64,000 nt of DNA from contig NC_087076.1 in the NCBI RefSeq assembly GCF_026151205.1, positions 2,813,902-2,877,901 of the forward strand, read 5' to 3'. The first letter of the stretch is position 1. The number at the start of each line of letters is the position of its first letter. This document shows, piece after piece, positions 38,001 to 50,097 of the stretch. Below the pieces are notes generated by a model, which did no database searches, had not been told where the DNA came from, and worked only from the letters and a program-made list of their open reading frames with translations. The DNA comes from Bolinopsis microptera (lineage: Eukaryota; Ctenophora; Tentaculata; Lobata; Bolinopsidae). The position numbers were made by a program, and so were the translations under genes.

Positions 38001-41000
38001 AACCCTTTAATGGTCCTCCTTCTTTCTTTAAGAGAGTTACTGATTACGATCTGTCCTGGGACCCAGTCGAGGTTGGTGAGGATTTGTTGTAAACAGAACT
38101 TGTAATGTTACGTCATATCCATTGATTTCGTGTCAAAATCAAGTTTATTGTACGGGTCTTGCTTTAGTCATTCTAAACTAAACAATTTTAGTTGTTTGGT
38201 AAGATCTGGTAGTAATTTAAAATTATCTCATTGATGACAAGTTAGAAAGTTAGCTCTCTTCTTCCTGCTCCCCTGTCTGACTCTGTAAAAGAGACTTACA
38301 CCTCTCATCACGCTTATTATTGACTTGATTCCGTCACACTTGAGCAAAACTCTTCATGTGTAATGTTTATGTGAAGCAAATATCACTTTTATCCGGAAAG
38401 TGACTGTGAAACATGTCGGGTTTCCCCTCCCTCTTTTCTCGGGTATAGACTACACTAATGATATGTATCAAATAGTGGGTTCTTTATTCTCTCTCTAGTC
38501 TTCTCCGACTAAGACTGATAAGTACACCCATAGAAGTCTCTTCACCTTTTCTGCGCCAACCAAAATCTATATAATTCGACCCCTGACAAACACTAAAAAG
38601 GCAGCGCCCTGACGCCCAGATACAACGATATAGTGTTATATTAGCGCTATCATGTCGGGGCCTGTTGCGTCTGTTTAGGCACAGTACAGGTTGGTAGTGA
38701 TACTAAAGTTAAAAACTCTCTCTTTTTGTCATCACTTTGTTGTTCAGTTACTTTCAACCAATCGAGAAGGGCTACGTTTACAGAGAGCTTGTTTTGTTTA
38801 AATAATTATAAAGTTTACTGCACTTGATAGGTTCCTGTTGACTTTGACATGTGATGTAGTGCTTTATACAATTCTTCTGCTGCAGCCCTTATTCCCCGTC
38901 CTGGGTACAGATGATCTAATGCGGCAACTTTAACCTTATTTTGCTATTGATCACGGCTTTTTGCGTCATTTTTGTTTAGATTTGCGATAGTTTCGTTTCA
39001 GTATGACAGAGAAATCTATTAATATCAAGAAGTTATTGAGGTTTTCTGGAAAAAACAAAACTATCAAGCCGGTAAAATCGACGAAGGGGCATGATTATGT
39101 AGGTGATTCCGTGTGTTTACTCGTTAGAAAATAATATTTTTGCACATGAAGTGTTTGTCATCTCCTAAGAACTCTTCACCATCTTCAATTGTTCTAATTT
39201 CAACTTTTCTGTGTAACAAATGGGGTCAGATTCTAGGCCCTATTTTATGGATATTAAGCCCGTTTAATGATTCTGATTGCACACGTTTAAATATTCGTTA
39301 CATTACTTTTTCCAAACAATTTTATCTAATCATGGGACTGATACCGTGTTTCTTTCAGTTTTTCGGTTGGAAGAGCACATCAGTCAAACCCAAGGGAGGA
39401 CCAAGTGTTGATAAAGCTACAGAAAAGTTCAATCTTTTTGCGAAGAAAGTACATGAGCAGATTTCAGAGAGTGAAGATGAAGATGATCCAGTCAGAAGTA
39501 AGTTGTTTTATTAGGCTTTTCAGTGCAGAACCAAATATTGATGAAATGTTGGCGGGGTCCCTTTCTTGCATCGCAACTATCCAACAAGACGAGTAGTTTG
39601 TTACATCTATATTGTCCGTTAACATTTATTTTCAGCTGCGGATTAATTCTCTGAAATTAGACACATGTCTAAAGCATTGCTTATTAACGACTAAAGATCT
39701 GTAATTTTCAGTCAGAAAAGGATCGACCCTGACAAAGTCAAAGTCATTTTGCAGCCGGAGGTTAGATGAACCACCCCCACTACCGCCTAGAGTAGCGGCT
39801 ATCAACAAGTCTAACTGTTTGAGTCGAAGTCGGAGTTTTAACACTGAGAACAGAAGCCCATGTAAGTGAATCCAGTGTTGAACTTTTCAACTTGGCCGCT
39901 TGAAGCGAAAACTGAACGGTTTATTTGTTATTAAACATTGACATCGTCATCACTTTCAAGTTCACAGTATCATAACATGATGCGCCGCGCGCAGTTTAAT
40001 TTCAAGTTTATACTCTAGTTTGATTTTACACAGACTATCTGCATTCTGCTATCGACCTTATTGATAAAAACTTATTATCAAAACATGTGATATTTTGTAT
40101 CCTAATTAAATTAATTTCAGATGACATGTATGTGCTGCCAGAAAAAAGACCACCAATAACCGCCGGTATTGGAGACAGGGGTTCGCCAATTTATATCCAG
40201 AGTTCTCCTTTGAACAGCCCTATATTGTACGGACACAATTCTCCAGTTTATGGACACCACTCACCAGTCTATGGACACAATTCACCAGTCTATGGACACA
40301 ATTCACCAATCTATGGACACAATTCACCAGTGTACAGAGAAGCTGCTCATATCTACGCTCAAGTCCCTCAGCTTTACGAACAGATGCAAAATCCTGCCAG
40401 AAAAGCCCAGAATTCGCCCCCTCAAGACAAACCAAAACAGCGTGTGAGACCTAATGTGAGACCAGTCGTTCAGGTATTGGATTTTTAAACTCGGAAATGA
40501 ACCGATATGGACTTTGGAACCTTTGAATATTGAATGATTCGCCCCAAAACAGCTGAGGTTATATCATTGTTACATAATCTTATTTTTTAAACTGTTAAAC
40601 TTGCAGAAGAACGTAGGATCACCATCTCCAAACAGTTTTGTCAGATCCACGGTTCAGACAGGGAAAGCGTCACCTTCACCACCTTGTAAGTTTGTCATCA
40701 TGACTTCAAGTTTTGTTATAGTACTGGGCACTATTTGACTGAAAGTTGACTCACTTTGTGTCAGTCAACATGTCAGGTTGTAGACTATTCGCCTTTTGTC
40801 AATATCGTTTCTTTGCCCCAAATATTGGCAACATATCAACACTCATTCTTAAACACACGCGCCTAATTTCAGTACGGAGAAGCAGAGCAAACAGTTCAAA
40901 GTCAAAAGTACCACGCAAATTAGGTCTGGAAAGTCCGCCTCCAGCGCTGCCACAAAAGACTAGGCAAACAACACTCCGTAGAAGAGTTGCAGTGCCGCCC

Positions 41001-41114
41001 CCAGAGTACGATATACCTGATGAATCCTACGACACCATTGAGAATTACCCAATGAGACCGCCACCAATTCCACCTAAAGTTTGCAAACCTCCTCCAATCC
41101 CTCCCAGGGCTTAG
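29052..41114 (+). CDS. SOS: Son of sevenless: Ras guanine-nucleotide exchange factor (5' end not resolved)
   Basis: DH exons at 29052-29137, 29709-29863, 30082-30186, 31028-31135 and 31274-31378 (LLFKPIQHISYVFDTIR matches the conserved DH helix). PH region: 31500-31593 or -31668, 32034/32039-32109, 32268-32353, 33091-33183 and 33439-33539; joins in 31.5-32.4 kb are ambiguous. REM: 33714-33871, 34066-34148, 34260-34390. RasGEF: 35659-35851, 35996-36077 (LHPVELARQITLIEHSCF), 36262-36398 (NLEERSAMFRNM), 36526-36654, 37001-37104, 37335/37339-37545, 37916-38088 (KEFLSDLYDKSLTVEPFN, an SOS-specific segment). Tail: 39002-39098, 39359-39497, 39712-39861, 40121-40473, 40607-40685, 40873-41114. The tail has PPPLPPR, PPPALPQK, PPPIPPK and PPPIPPRA-stop, Grb2 SH3-type ligands. 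By family knowledge SOS loads GTP on Ras downstream of receptor tyrosine kinases. No histone fold was found, so the gene may start farther left or lack it. Confidence 0.9.
34619..35444 (-). CDS. Nested antisense gene fragment: unknown extracellular domain plus sushi/CCP domain
   Basis: Inside the SOS intron 34391-35658, two minus-strand exons join in phase 1: 35444-35028 and 34825-34619. The first encodes about 139 residues (WQRVRVNEVINYDLETNPL, LWKVTKDEASLVIYCDHVEQ, CEEKLSLDVRNVIFISG) with W/C spacing like an extracellular beta domain that I cannot name. The second is a CCP/sushi module: CVGLPEKW, VSLKCGEGSVLVGDNSVLC, FQWVLEEPHC. Phase 1-1 exons are typical of secreted or receptor proteins. 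No signal peptide, ATG or terminal exon is visible within the intron, so it is either an exon cluster from a larger interleaved gene or a translocated fragment. The exon-1 donor (gtccgt) is weak; the exon-2 donor (gttagt) sits in a duplicated agtgccaggttagt. Confidence 0.6.
40228..40335 (+). repeat. In-frame 21-bp repeat in the SOS tail
   Basis: Five tandem copies of YGHNSPV (variants YGHHSPV, YGHNSPI) in the proline-rich tail, DNA unit tatggacacaattcaccagt. Each unit presents Ser-Pro and Tyr. Near-identity of the DNA units indicates recent expansion. Confidence 0.95.
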
Positions 41115-42004
41115 CTTGAACTTAAAACTTTATTGTCTCGAACTTGAGATTTGTACAGCTTTTGCACTGCCACGGTTTTGACGATAGAGACAGTTTAAAA
41201 TTGATTGCGTATTTTTTGATATTTGAAACTTTGGCAGAAAATTTTTAACATGGTTAGCCGATTACACGTGTAGATGTGAATCTACACTTATATTAGTTTC
41301 AAACGTAAAACAAATTAAATTCTGGGTTACAAAAGCGTTTAGTAATGTTATTTAACTACAATTTGAATCGTTTAAACAGCATTTATAATAAGATAACGTG
41401 TATTTGTATTTTATACCCAAAGTCAAATTATGTCGAAAACAAAATTATAAATAGATATATTCAATATCAACAAAGTTTACGTTAAAATTTTGATTTCTGC
41501 TGAAATAAAGCGATACTAATCACACTAATTTGTTATATTTTAAAGAATTTATGTCCTACATATTATGAACGATGAATAAATAAGCAATTTTCCCCAACAT
41601 GTCAATATCAGACTCTTCAAATTGTGAAGACGGGTGAAAAATTAAATCGCTGTAATATACAGCATGGCACAATACTTTACTTCAAAAACACTTTTACCAT
41701 TAAAATGACCATGAACTTCAATAATTAATTATAAAATAAGACTAAGTAGATGGAATTATTTATCAACCTCTACCTTCCGTCATCACGATTTTAAAGTCTC
41801 CTGATTTTGAGATTTCTGTGCTGACGATTTTCCCGCTTCTGGGGAACCAGAGACCTGTGAAATTAATTTTATTTTGATAAGACTGAAAGTAAATCTAGAG
41901 TAAATTGTATTAGTGGGATTAAGCGAGGATTATCTTGTTAATTTTAAATTTCAAATTACGATCATACTGTTAAAAGAAAGAGGATGTAATGCTAAATTGT
42001 GCAA
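41115..42004. other. 3' intergenic region between convergent genes
   Basis: Holds the 3' UTRs of SOS (plus) and the aspartate/glutamate carrier (minus). On the minus strand around 41859-41760 a stretch after ttcacag could be an extra 3' exon, but it encodes nothing recognisable. No other gene seen. Confidence 0.5.
41504..41509 (+). terminator. Candidate polyadenylation signal for SOS
   Basis: An aataaa lies about 390 bp after the stop codon at 41112-41114, in AT-rich sequence before the convergent carrier gene. Confidence 0.45.
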
Positions 42005-45000
42005 TTAATTTTCAGAAATAAATTGTTTTATTTCTTCTAGCCAACCTAATTTTTGCTCGAGATTTGCAAATGTTCTCTCAGTGTTGCGATAACCCCCAAT
42101 ATGGTCGGGATTTGCGCCGTAAGGAATATACGTTCCTATTTTCTGGGCTTTTGGGGGTTCGATATGTTTGGCGGGACCATACGGGAACCAGCGCTGTAAC
42201 ATCTCGTATACCCCTAAAAAAAGAAGAAATATAAACTGTCTATTTGTTTTTGTCCTTCCCGGCTGTGGAATGTCACCATTTATTTCGGAGATATTCTGTG
42301 TCGGTTTTAAAGGAATAACTGTGAGAATATCAAAAATACTTGGCTCCAGGTTTAACATCAAATTAAAAACTTGTTGTGTCTGAAATGCTAATATTATTTG
42401 TAATACATGATTAACTTAAACTTCTCTTACATTAAGGAAGCAAGAAATAGTTTAAATTATCCCGCATGCTAAACCAACAAATTACCCAAGTTATAACAAG
42501 TGTTCGCCACTTGTTTTTTATTGGCGAAATCTATAAATTTCAACATTTTAAAAACCTGATTTTATAGTATTAAGGTCAGACTTATTGATTATGCTCTGAC
42601 ATTGAATTTGGTTATTCTTATTTAAATCAAACTTTAATAATAATAATAGTGCAGGGGTAAATTCATCTTAACAGATGAGCAAACAAGGCCACGTTAGTTT
42701 ATTAACCCCCACACTGTACGCTAAATAGGTGGTTTTACAGTAAGAATATGAGCTAATATCTGTGCAGTTTGCACTCACCAAGAGTGACGCCGAATTGAGG
42801 TGATGATCTGAACATTCTTGCAGGAGCACCCTTCCAAAACACAGCCATGCCTTCCTCCCGGTAGAGGCGCTTAGCACAGCTTATTAAACCGGTGTACGGC
42901 TTCACGCCCTCTTTTGGTTTCACCTGAAATAACTAAACTGTTAAATAATGTGATTGGTAGCGTAGTTTTTATCGTTCTTATAAGTAATATTTTTGGGAAC
43001 TAGTACAAATTTACAGCAAAACTCAAATGAAGCCCTGAAAGGTGGAGGAGTGGATAATTTACAGAACATTCTAACTATGTCATAGTGACAGATTATTGAC
43101 AAGTGACATGCAGGGCACCCAAGACTCCTGCTTAGTTTTATGATGACGGAGTACCATAACTATGTACCTGCAGTCTTGTCTTTATTACATCAGCAGGCGT
43201 AACCAATGACGCGGAGGGAACACCAGCTAACGTGGCCGATAACAGGATCTTTGGAAATGAGGTCACTCCCGTTTCCCTGTCCGCAAATCCTTTCTTCAAG
43301 TGGGCGTAGGTTGGGAAGTAGATTGCAGAGAACGGTGCATCACGTAATAAACAAGCTCTCGCTCCCTAGATAGTAGTAATTGGAAGGGGGGGGGGGGGGC
43401 AAATAATTTTTAAATTTGTAATAAAGCTGTTATTATAATAATTTTTATATTTTTATACTATTATATTGATTTGTCTTTGAGCTAGCTGAATAGAAACCTT
43501 GTAGAGACCAGCAAATCCGAGTTCTTTAGCAACTTGCATAGCTGTCACGTGGTTATTAGAAACCACCTCCCCAGCTATCTGCAGTCTTATCTTTACAATC
43601 TCTATCGGGTTTGTGAACATCACTTGCGCACATCCTCCCTGTACAGCAGCAAATATAAATAATCTCTATTATATACCGCGCCTCTCTATACCGGGTACCT
43701 CGATACACAGGGCCTCTTCTTTCTCCAAAACTTTAAGTTAGTTTGCTCGTGTTGTGCAAGAAATTTGATTTATCATAGCTCATATCGTATTTGGTGCTGA
43801 TTTGAGTACATATCTAGCTGTATTCCATCACAATACGGCACAATACGTGCATATTATGACCTATTGGGAGATGTTTGACGCGTTATTAGGGAGCCTGTGA
43901 ACGGGCGAACCTTCCAATACTAATTTTTTTCTACCGTGAACTTTTCGTTTCTCCCGACAGGCCCGGTATATAGAGATTCTACTGTATCGAATATATTATC
44001 AGTTTATAACTATTGCATTTTATCTCTGGATAAAACTTGACACTTAATAAGTTACAGAGAGGAGGCAGCATGCAACCTGTTGTATTAAAGAAGACACTGT
44101 CGTAATCTTACCATTCCTCCAGCGAGTACCTCGCCATAAAATGGGATGCTCCCTGATTTAGGGTCTGTAAAATATTGTCTGACAGCATCGTTCGTCTGAA
44201 AATATGGATACACCATTTTAAGATTCTGCTAAACTCAAAAAATTGTTTTGTGTTGATTTCCATAATAACTCTATCCCAACCAGTTGTATAATTAGGGCAT
44301 AAACTGAAACTTGAGCCCGACAATGCGCGCAATCTGCATTTCATTCTTTGAAGGAACAAAACACATTCAAAAACGTAATACTCAGAATTTAACTAACCGT
44401 CATTTTTATAGCTTTTTCTGGAGCAACTCCACAGAGTTGGGGTAGAATACCCCGATATAAACCTCTAAAGCCTTCAAACTTAAGCACTTTCTTAAAACAA
44501 TCAAAGCTGTTTTTATAAAGAACTTCGTCCGCGATGGTTGTCACTTGATTTTGTAACCGCGTTTTAACCAAATCTATTGGGTAAACTGTCGCTGCTCCGG
44601 CCGCTGAGATCTACGAGTTAGGATTTGCAGCAATAATTACCAATTACAATAATTTTTTATGTGATAGCGAAGGTGAGGGGTTTGAGGTCAAGTCCTTCAG
44701 ATGCTTGCCTAGCGGTGAATGCCAAAAGGACATGTTGTAACTTGTAGCACACTACACTACCCAGCTGCGCTAAGCATGAGTGCATGTTTGTATTTCTAAG
44801 TGAGCTAATTAGCTAAGGCATAAGCCACTTAAGCTTAGCCACGAGCTGCGAAGGATTGGCATTGTCGGTCAACAACAAACAGAACGTGTTGCTAGATATC
44901 GAGTCTGCATGTCATTTGAATTACGCGCGACTCGACAATCCGCGCGTCAAAATCGCGCTAAGAATTCAATAAATAATTTCATGTTATCGCGCCTTCCGTA

Positions 45001-48000
45001 AAATTTTATCCAGTCGAGGTGTTAGTTCTAAGCGGCGTGTTAGGATTACACGCATTTCGACATTGACTGGATAGTGAGCTGAAGTGTTATAAATTGCAGA
45101 TTGTGGAACTGGTAACAGCTTCTTACCTCCTCCGACAGAACTCATACCGAAACGGTACGCCTGCACCGCCACTTGTTGACTAGCTGTTATCGGCTTAGAC
45201 TCTTCCTGCAAAATCAAGGTCAAATTAGACGACATCCATTATGAGGCATTGTTATTTGACCTTCTAAAAATAGTGTACAGTAATTAATTTATCAGAATAT
45301 GTGATACATGTCTTGGACACCCATATATATCAGATATAAGGGCATAATTTAATAGACTTTAGGGTATTAGATTATATTAGCGAACAGGAAAGTTTCAAGT
45401 TTTTTTTGGCACATTTCCAGACCACTTCACGGACACAGGGGGAGGCCCAACAGGTTTACCCTACCCTGGAATGTTGATATAACTCTCAGTCTGTACTCAA
45501 TGCCAGAATATCCCCGGTCTGCTATACAATTTGCAATTTTTTTAGTACAGTTACACCCCGATTTACGGGGGACCCCGATTTACTGCGGTATTATTCTTTT
45601 TTTTTGTGCACCAGCAAAAATATAGCTTGCAAATTAGGATGAAAAGATTGTATAGTGTATACATGATAATAATAAAAAATCACCTCTTTAGCTTTAGTTT
45701 GTTTAGATACAGTCATAGTCGGAATCAGCAGAGCGAAATCCTTTAGAGCGATTTTCCTGAAAATGTTCCAAAATTACATTCACAGATTTTATTAATTTTA
45801 GATGACTTCAAGGTATTTTTAGTTATGTAACGAAGGATTCTAGAACATAACTTAATAAAAAACAGGTACTAACCCCGAATTGTCGTGATCTAAAAGTCGC
45901 CATAGCAACGTGGTTTGGACGGGAGTTATAGCTTCTGAAAACCGCCAGGCTGCCTGGTCAAACTGGTCTGAAGTTATCGAAACGTAAAAAATACATAGTT
46001 ATTAGTTATAGACTATCAAACATCATGAACATAATTAACATAGTACGGTTAAAGTAAAGTTACACAGTGGGGATAATTAACCTTTAGTTATCTCCTTCTC
46101 CTCCAACTTGTCCACCACATTAGAGAAGATCTGTTTAACCAGCTCTATGTTGTGTATCAGGGCGTTCAGTGCTGTGAAGTAAGAATAACTTATCCGGGTC
46201 GTCTGCGCAGTCATTATCTGTATACATTGATTTACTAATACACAGTTAGAACACTTAGCTAATTGAATAATTGTTCAATTAGACAGATATTTAAAGTAGA
46301 AACTATACCGCTGCATGCTGTACAGGCCATGTATTATACACTATACATGCGATACACTGTTTACAATTAGGATGGTATGTTAACTATAGAAGTTGTACAA
46401 GTCTTGTACAAGTTGTGCCCTGTATCGATATGAAAAGCGTATTTTAAGCAAATATTTGCTCCATAATATGTCAATTTCTCAGGAGGTTAACGGGTTTCAG
46501 TTTGGACGACATCCAGCATTCATTATTACAGTACACATGAACATGATCATGTCTGTTTTGTATTGGATATATATATATATATTTTTAGATATTAACTATG
46601 TTTTATATTTTTGGTGACCATATGACCTATAATTCCTAACACATAAGATTATATGTAATTATAGGAAACGTCTGTTAAATAACTGCATAAATTGTAAATG
46701 CGACAAAGTCAGTGTCTTGAAGATTCGAGAGGGGTTCTACCAGTACACTTTGGTAAACCTGAATCTTTGAGCTGGATAATGTACACCATTGAATAGTAAA
46801 CCATTATTTTGAAATCGCAAATTATTGTTCAGTAATATGGAGTTTTTTGTATGATTATTATGTTAACCATTAGTTACCCAAGTACGTGGCTCATCACACA
46901 TTTAATCCTTAAGTAATATTTTTCCATTTTAATTAGGTTGTGATTATTATAATCGCTCTACAGATGAATCGAGTTATCAGATTTAGTTACGAGATCAGTA
47001 TCGGTACATTGGACACGGCTTATCAACAGTTCCAAAATCAGCATCAAGAATTGGTCCATTGCCTTGCTCTCTTTTAGCTTATATATATTATATATACATG
47101 TACAATACAATATACATGTCTGTTTACTTATAATGTTTATTTATTATAAACAGAAGTTAAATGATTACCCCGAGCAGGTTGTCTCTCAAGTATTTGGTGA
47201 AAGAAGGTCCTTTAAGTTTAGCCAGGGTATCACAGTACGCCATTGCATCAATACTGCCATCCGTCGAATCTTTAATTAGAGACTGAAAAGCTTGCCGAAT
47301 GTGCTCCCTAGGTACACTCTGAAAACAATTGTTATTTTAAATATGTGACGGTTAAAAGTCTCTTAGGATGCAAGAGAAATTCTAGCTAATAATATAATTA
47401 ATAATAGTTAATAGTTAATAGTACTATGTGTACAGTATGCAACTGTATAGTGTATAGTATTAAACTATTTTTTATACTTTTTGGGTGACAACATTATGAC
47501 AGTATGTACATAACACAAAGATAATATGAATTATAAGGAAACAGTTCTGTTAAAACTAACTGCAATAAATTGTGGAAATTCGTCAGGTCTCATGTGTCTT
47601 TGAAGATTCCGCCCAAAGTGCAGTTTCATCCAGCTACAGTCTTTGGTAAACTGAACCTCCTTATACGCCTGAAAATGTACTATCCTAGTTAGAAGTCTAG
47701 TTTAAATCATAATGTTTGCAAACTCGCAAATTATTGTTAACAGCATAAATATGGAGTTCTCTTTAAAACGTATGTATAAAATGTTCAAGGCAACATCTAA
47801 GTTACACCCAAAGTACCTGTGTTGCCTCCATCACACCCATATAATCCTCAACAGTAATATTCCCCTTTCCCTTCTTATCGCACATCCTAAACGCAAGTCT
47901 GAAATGCGCATCTGGCATCCTCATAATCCGCTCTACAGCCATGAACTCGTCGAGTGTGATCGAGCCAGAGTTACCGAGATCAGCTACTCTGGCTACAAGG

Positions 48001-50097
48001 GACACAGCTTCATCAGACACGTCCCAACGCAGGAAGTCACGCACAAAGACCATTGAAGGGATCACTAGTTGGCCTTGCTCATTTTCTATCGCATACTGAA
48101 ATAAGGGAGATTAAGTGGGTAAAATGTTTGAAAATATTGCCAATTTGCCCGATGATGGAAGAATAAGCAATTGTAAGGCAGCATTAAGATTTAAGGGGGT
48201 ATACACCAAAACTGGGTTTTGTGTCGGCCAACCCAAATGACCTCACAGGAAGTTCAGTGACCATTTGCACTTGTCTAGAAGTCTCTACCACATTCCTATC
48301 GACATTTTAGAATGTATAGATATCAAGATTTAACACGTATGTTCACAAGATGTGAACACTATTTGAGTTATAGCTTCTCAATAAAACAAATATTTTTTCC
48401 GAGAAATGCATTTTAACCAGAAAATGCTCGATTACAGAAATGCGTGTTTTCAAAAAAAATTGTTTGGTGTGGAAACGGTGCGCTAGATGGTCACTGAACA
48501 GTGAACTTCCTGTGAGGTCATGTGGATTGGAAAATTTGGTGTATACCCCCTTAGGCTTAAACAGTAAGACTCATTCAAACAGGCAAATAAGTCAATTAGA
48601 TAATGTAACAAAAGGATTCGATATTTAATTTAACACCAAGAATTTACTGGCTTACTCATATTACCAAACACTTTTAATCCTGTTGTGAAGTTACATACGG
48701 GTGATGACTAAAAAATGGGACTTTTTTCAAGGGTCTTTTTAGTGTCGATAAAACTATTTTTGGTTCAAACCAATGAAACAGCGTTGTAAAGCGGGCAATT
48801 TTGAACAAGTATGGTCAATGACAAGCGCCCATGAGCCCATTTTGATTGGTTCAGGAGGGCTTCTTTCTTCAAGCTCAAAAATCCGTCTGTACAGTTGGGC
48901 CTAAAATCGTGTTGGCGCAGTCTCTTCTTTTGTGCCCTAAGGCCCATGTATGCTTGCTAGCCATATTCCGGGCATGGACATGTGTTGCCAGGACTCTAAA
49001 GAAGTCCTCTATGGGTTGAGATTGTCAAAATTTACTTTGGTCGATCACTTTTGGGACGAAATTAACCCTATGGGCTGCAAGTAAAGATGTGGTTTTCGCA
49101 GAAAAATACGATCTAGCCCCATCCTAACGAACCACCTTCCACCCTTTGGGGATATTTTCTTGTAGGAACAACACCAGGCAAGGCTCCAAGCACTTTGATT
49201 TTTACGTGGTACCATTATAGACCATACTAAAGCCGATAGTTTGACCTAGCCTCGATCTTTCACACGGTAAAATTTTACCCCTCAGGTGGTTTTGAGCTCA
49301 AATATCTTCTGACTGGTTTTAGCTACGCTGAGGGGTGTTGAACCCTAGTCTTAAGCATACAATTCCCTACTTCTTGACGTATGGACAACAGTCAGACCGA
49401 AATACTTCTTCTCAACAATAGCAAAATATAGCGTTTAGTCAAGATTATACATATTTTCGAATTTGCTCACGACTTCCCATTTTTGGGTGTTATCTCTAAT
49501 CTTAGGGGCTTTGACACCTTTCAGACAACAAACATTTAGTCATGTGACTGCCCTGGAAATATAACCGAGAGTACAGCCAAAACAGATCACCAGGGATCTT
49601 GGTAGGGTGCCGGTTATGTGGCTCACCAGCAGTTCCTATTGGGTCATTTTCGTAAGTGCTATAATACAGGATGAACTTTTTGTCTCTGTAGCTCTGGCTA
49701 CCGACCTCTGCTGCTAAAATCGCTTTAGGATGTGATAGATAGGAAGTTTAGGCATACTCTCTGATAAATTGTTTTTGGTATGGAAGCTTTAACTACCTGT
49801 GAGGCGACTTCTGTGAACAGTGCTTTACTGTAAAATGTTTATAGGACCCCTCCCCTAGTTCGAGACCATTATCGGGGACAAAGATCAACCAATTTGATCA
49901 AATGGGGGCGGAAACTGTTCGAGTATCGTTCAGAGTAACTGGTGGTTGTGGTAAAATATCAAAATTTTGTTCAGGTGGAAGCTGAGGAATTTAAAACATG
50001 TAGTCCCATTTTTTATTCATCACCCGTTATTATATCTCACCTTCTTGAAAATTCTTCTGAGGGCTGATCCTGTAGTTGCTCTTTCTTCCAGTGACAT
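42005..50097 (-). CDS. SLC25A12: Calcium-regulated mitochondrial aspartate/glutamate carrier (aralar/citrin)
   Basis: Fourteen minus-strand exons form one uninterrupted 652-codon frame: 50097-50041, 48095-47817, 47668-47561, 47318-47169, 46217-46082, 45967-45874, 45756-45684, 45205-45127, 44603-44398, 44195-44112, 43638-43498, 43365-43168, 42923-42779 and 42213-42005. Human paralogues are about 675-678 residues. The N-terminal half carries EF-hand-type segments ([53 protein letters not shown]). The C-terminal half has three carrier repeats with signatures [22 protein letters not shown] and [11 protein letters not shown], and ends [20 protein letters not shown]. By family knowledge it exchanges matrix aspartate for cytosolic glutamate across the inner membrane, activated by cytosolic calcium, feeding the malate-aspartate shuttle. 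It could be the single invertebrate orthologue of SLC25A12 and SLC25A13. Intron 1 is nearly 2 kb and filled by two inverted-repeat elements. Confidence 0.96.
43668..43990 (-). repeat. Dispersed repeat with tctctata termini, copy 1 (in carrier intron)
   Basis: Read on the minus strand, cagtagaatctctatatacc, gagaaacgaaaagttcacgg and gtattgtgccgtattgtgat occur in the same order as in the plus-strand copy at 58960-59200. The opposite end also has a tctctataccggg motif, consistent with terminal inverted repeats. Confidence 0.7.
46590..46870 (-). pseudogene. Decayed duplicate of carrier exon 3 and its flanking introns
   Basis: 46590-46870 aligns by eye, with many substitutions and gaps, to 47455-47790, which contains exon 3 (47668-47561). 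Shared blocks include ggaaac..tctgttaaa..aactgca, cttgaagattc, ctttggtaaac and cgcaaattattgtt. The exon core is broken by gaps, so it does not encode a usable second EF-hand-region exon. Confidence 0.65.
48193..48552. mobile_element. MITE-like element in carrier intron 1 (360 bp)
   Basis: Termini aagggggtatacaccaaa and ggtgtataccccctt are inverted. Subterminal regions continue the inversion (aaatgacctcacaggaagtt against aacttcctgtgaggtcat). No coding capacity. Confidence 0.8.
48697..50026. mobile_element. 1.33-kb element with 25-bp inverted termini in carrier intron 1
   Basis: 48697-48721 (acgggtgatgactaaaaaat) is the inverted partner of 50002-50026 with one mismatch. The interior shows no domain I recognise and stops in all frames; likely non-autonomous. 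Together with the 360-bp element it makes up most of the intron. Confidence 0.75.

Noticed and set aside
47712-48056. 114-codon plus-strand ORF
   Set aside because: Antisense to carrier exon 2, whose EF-hand translation on the minus strand is convincing.
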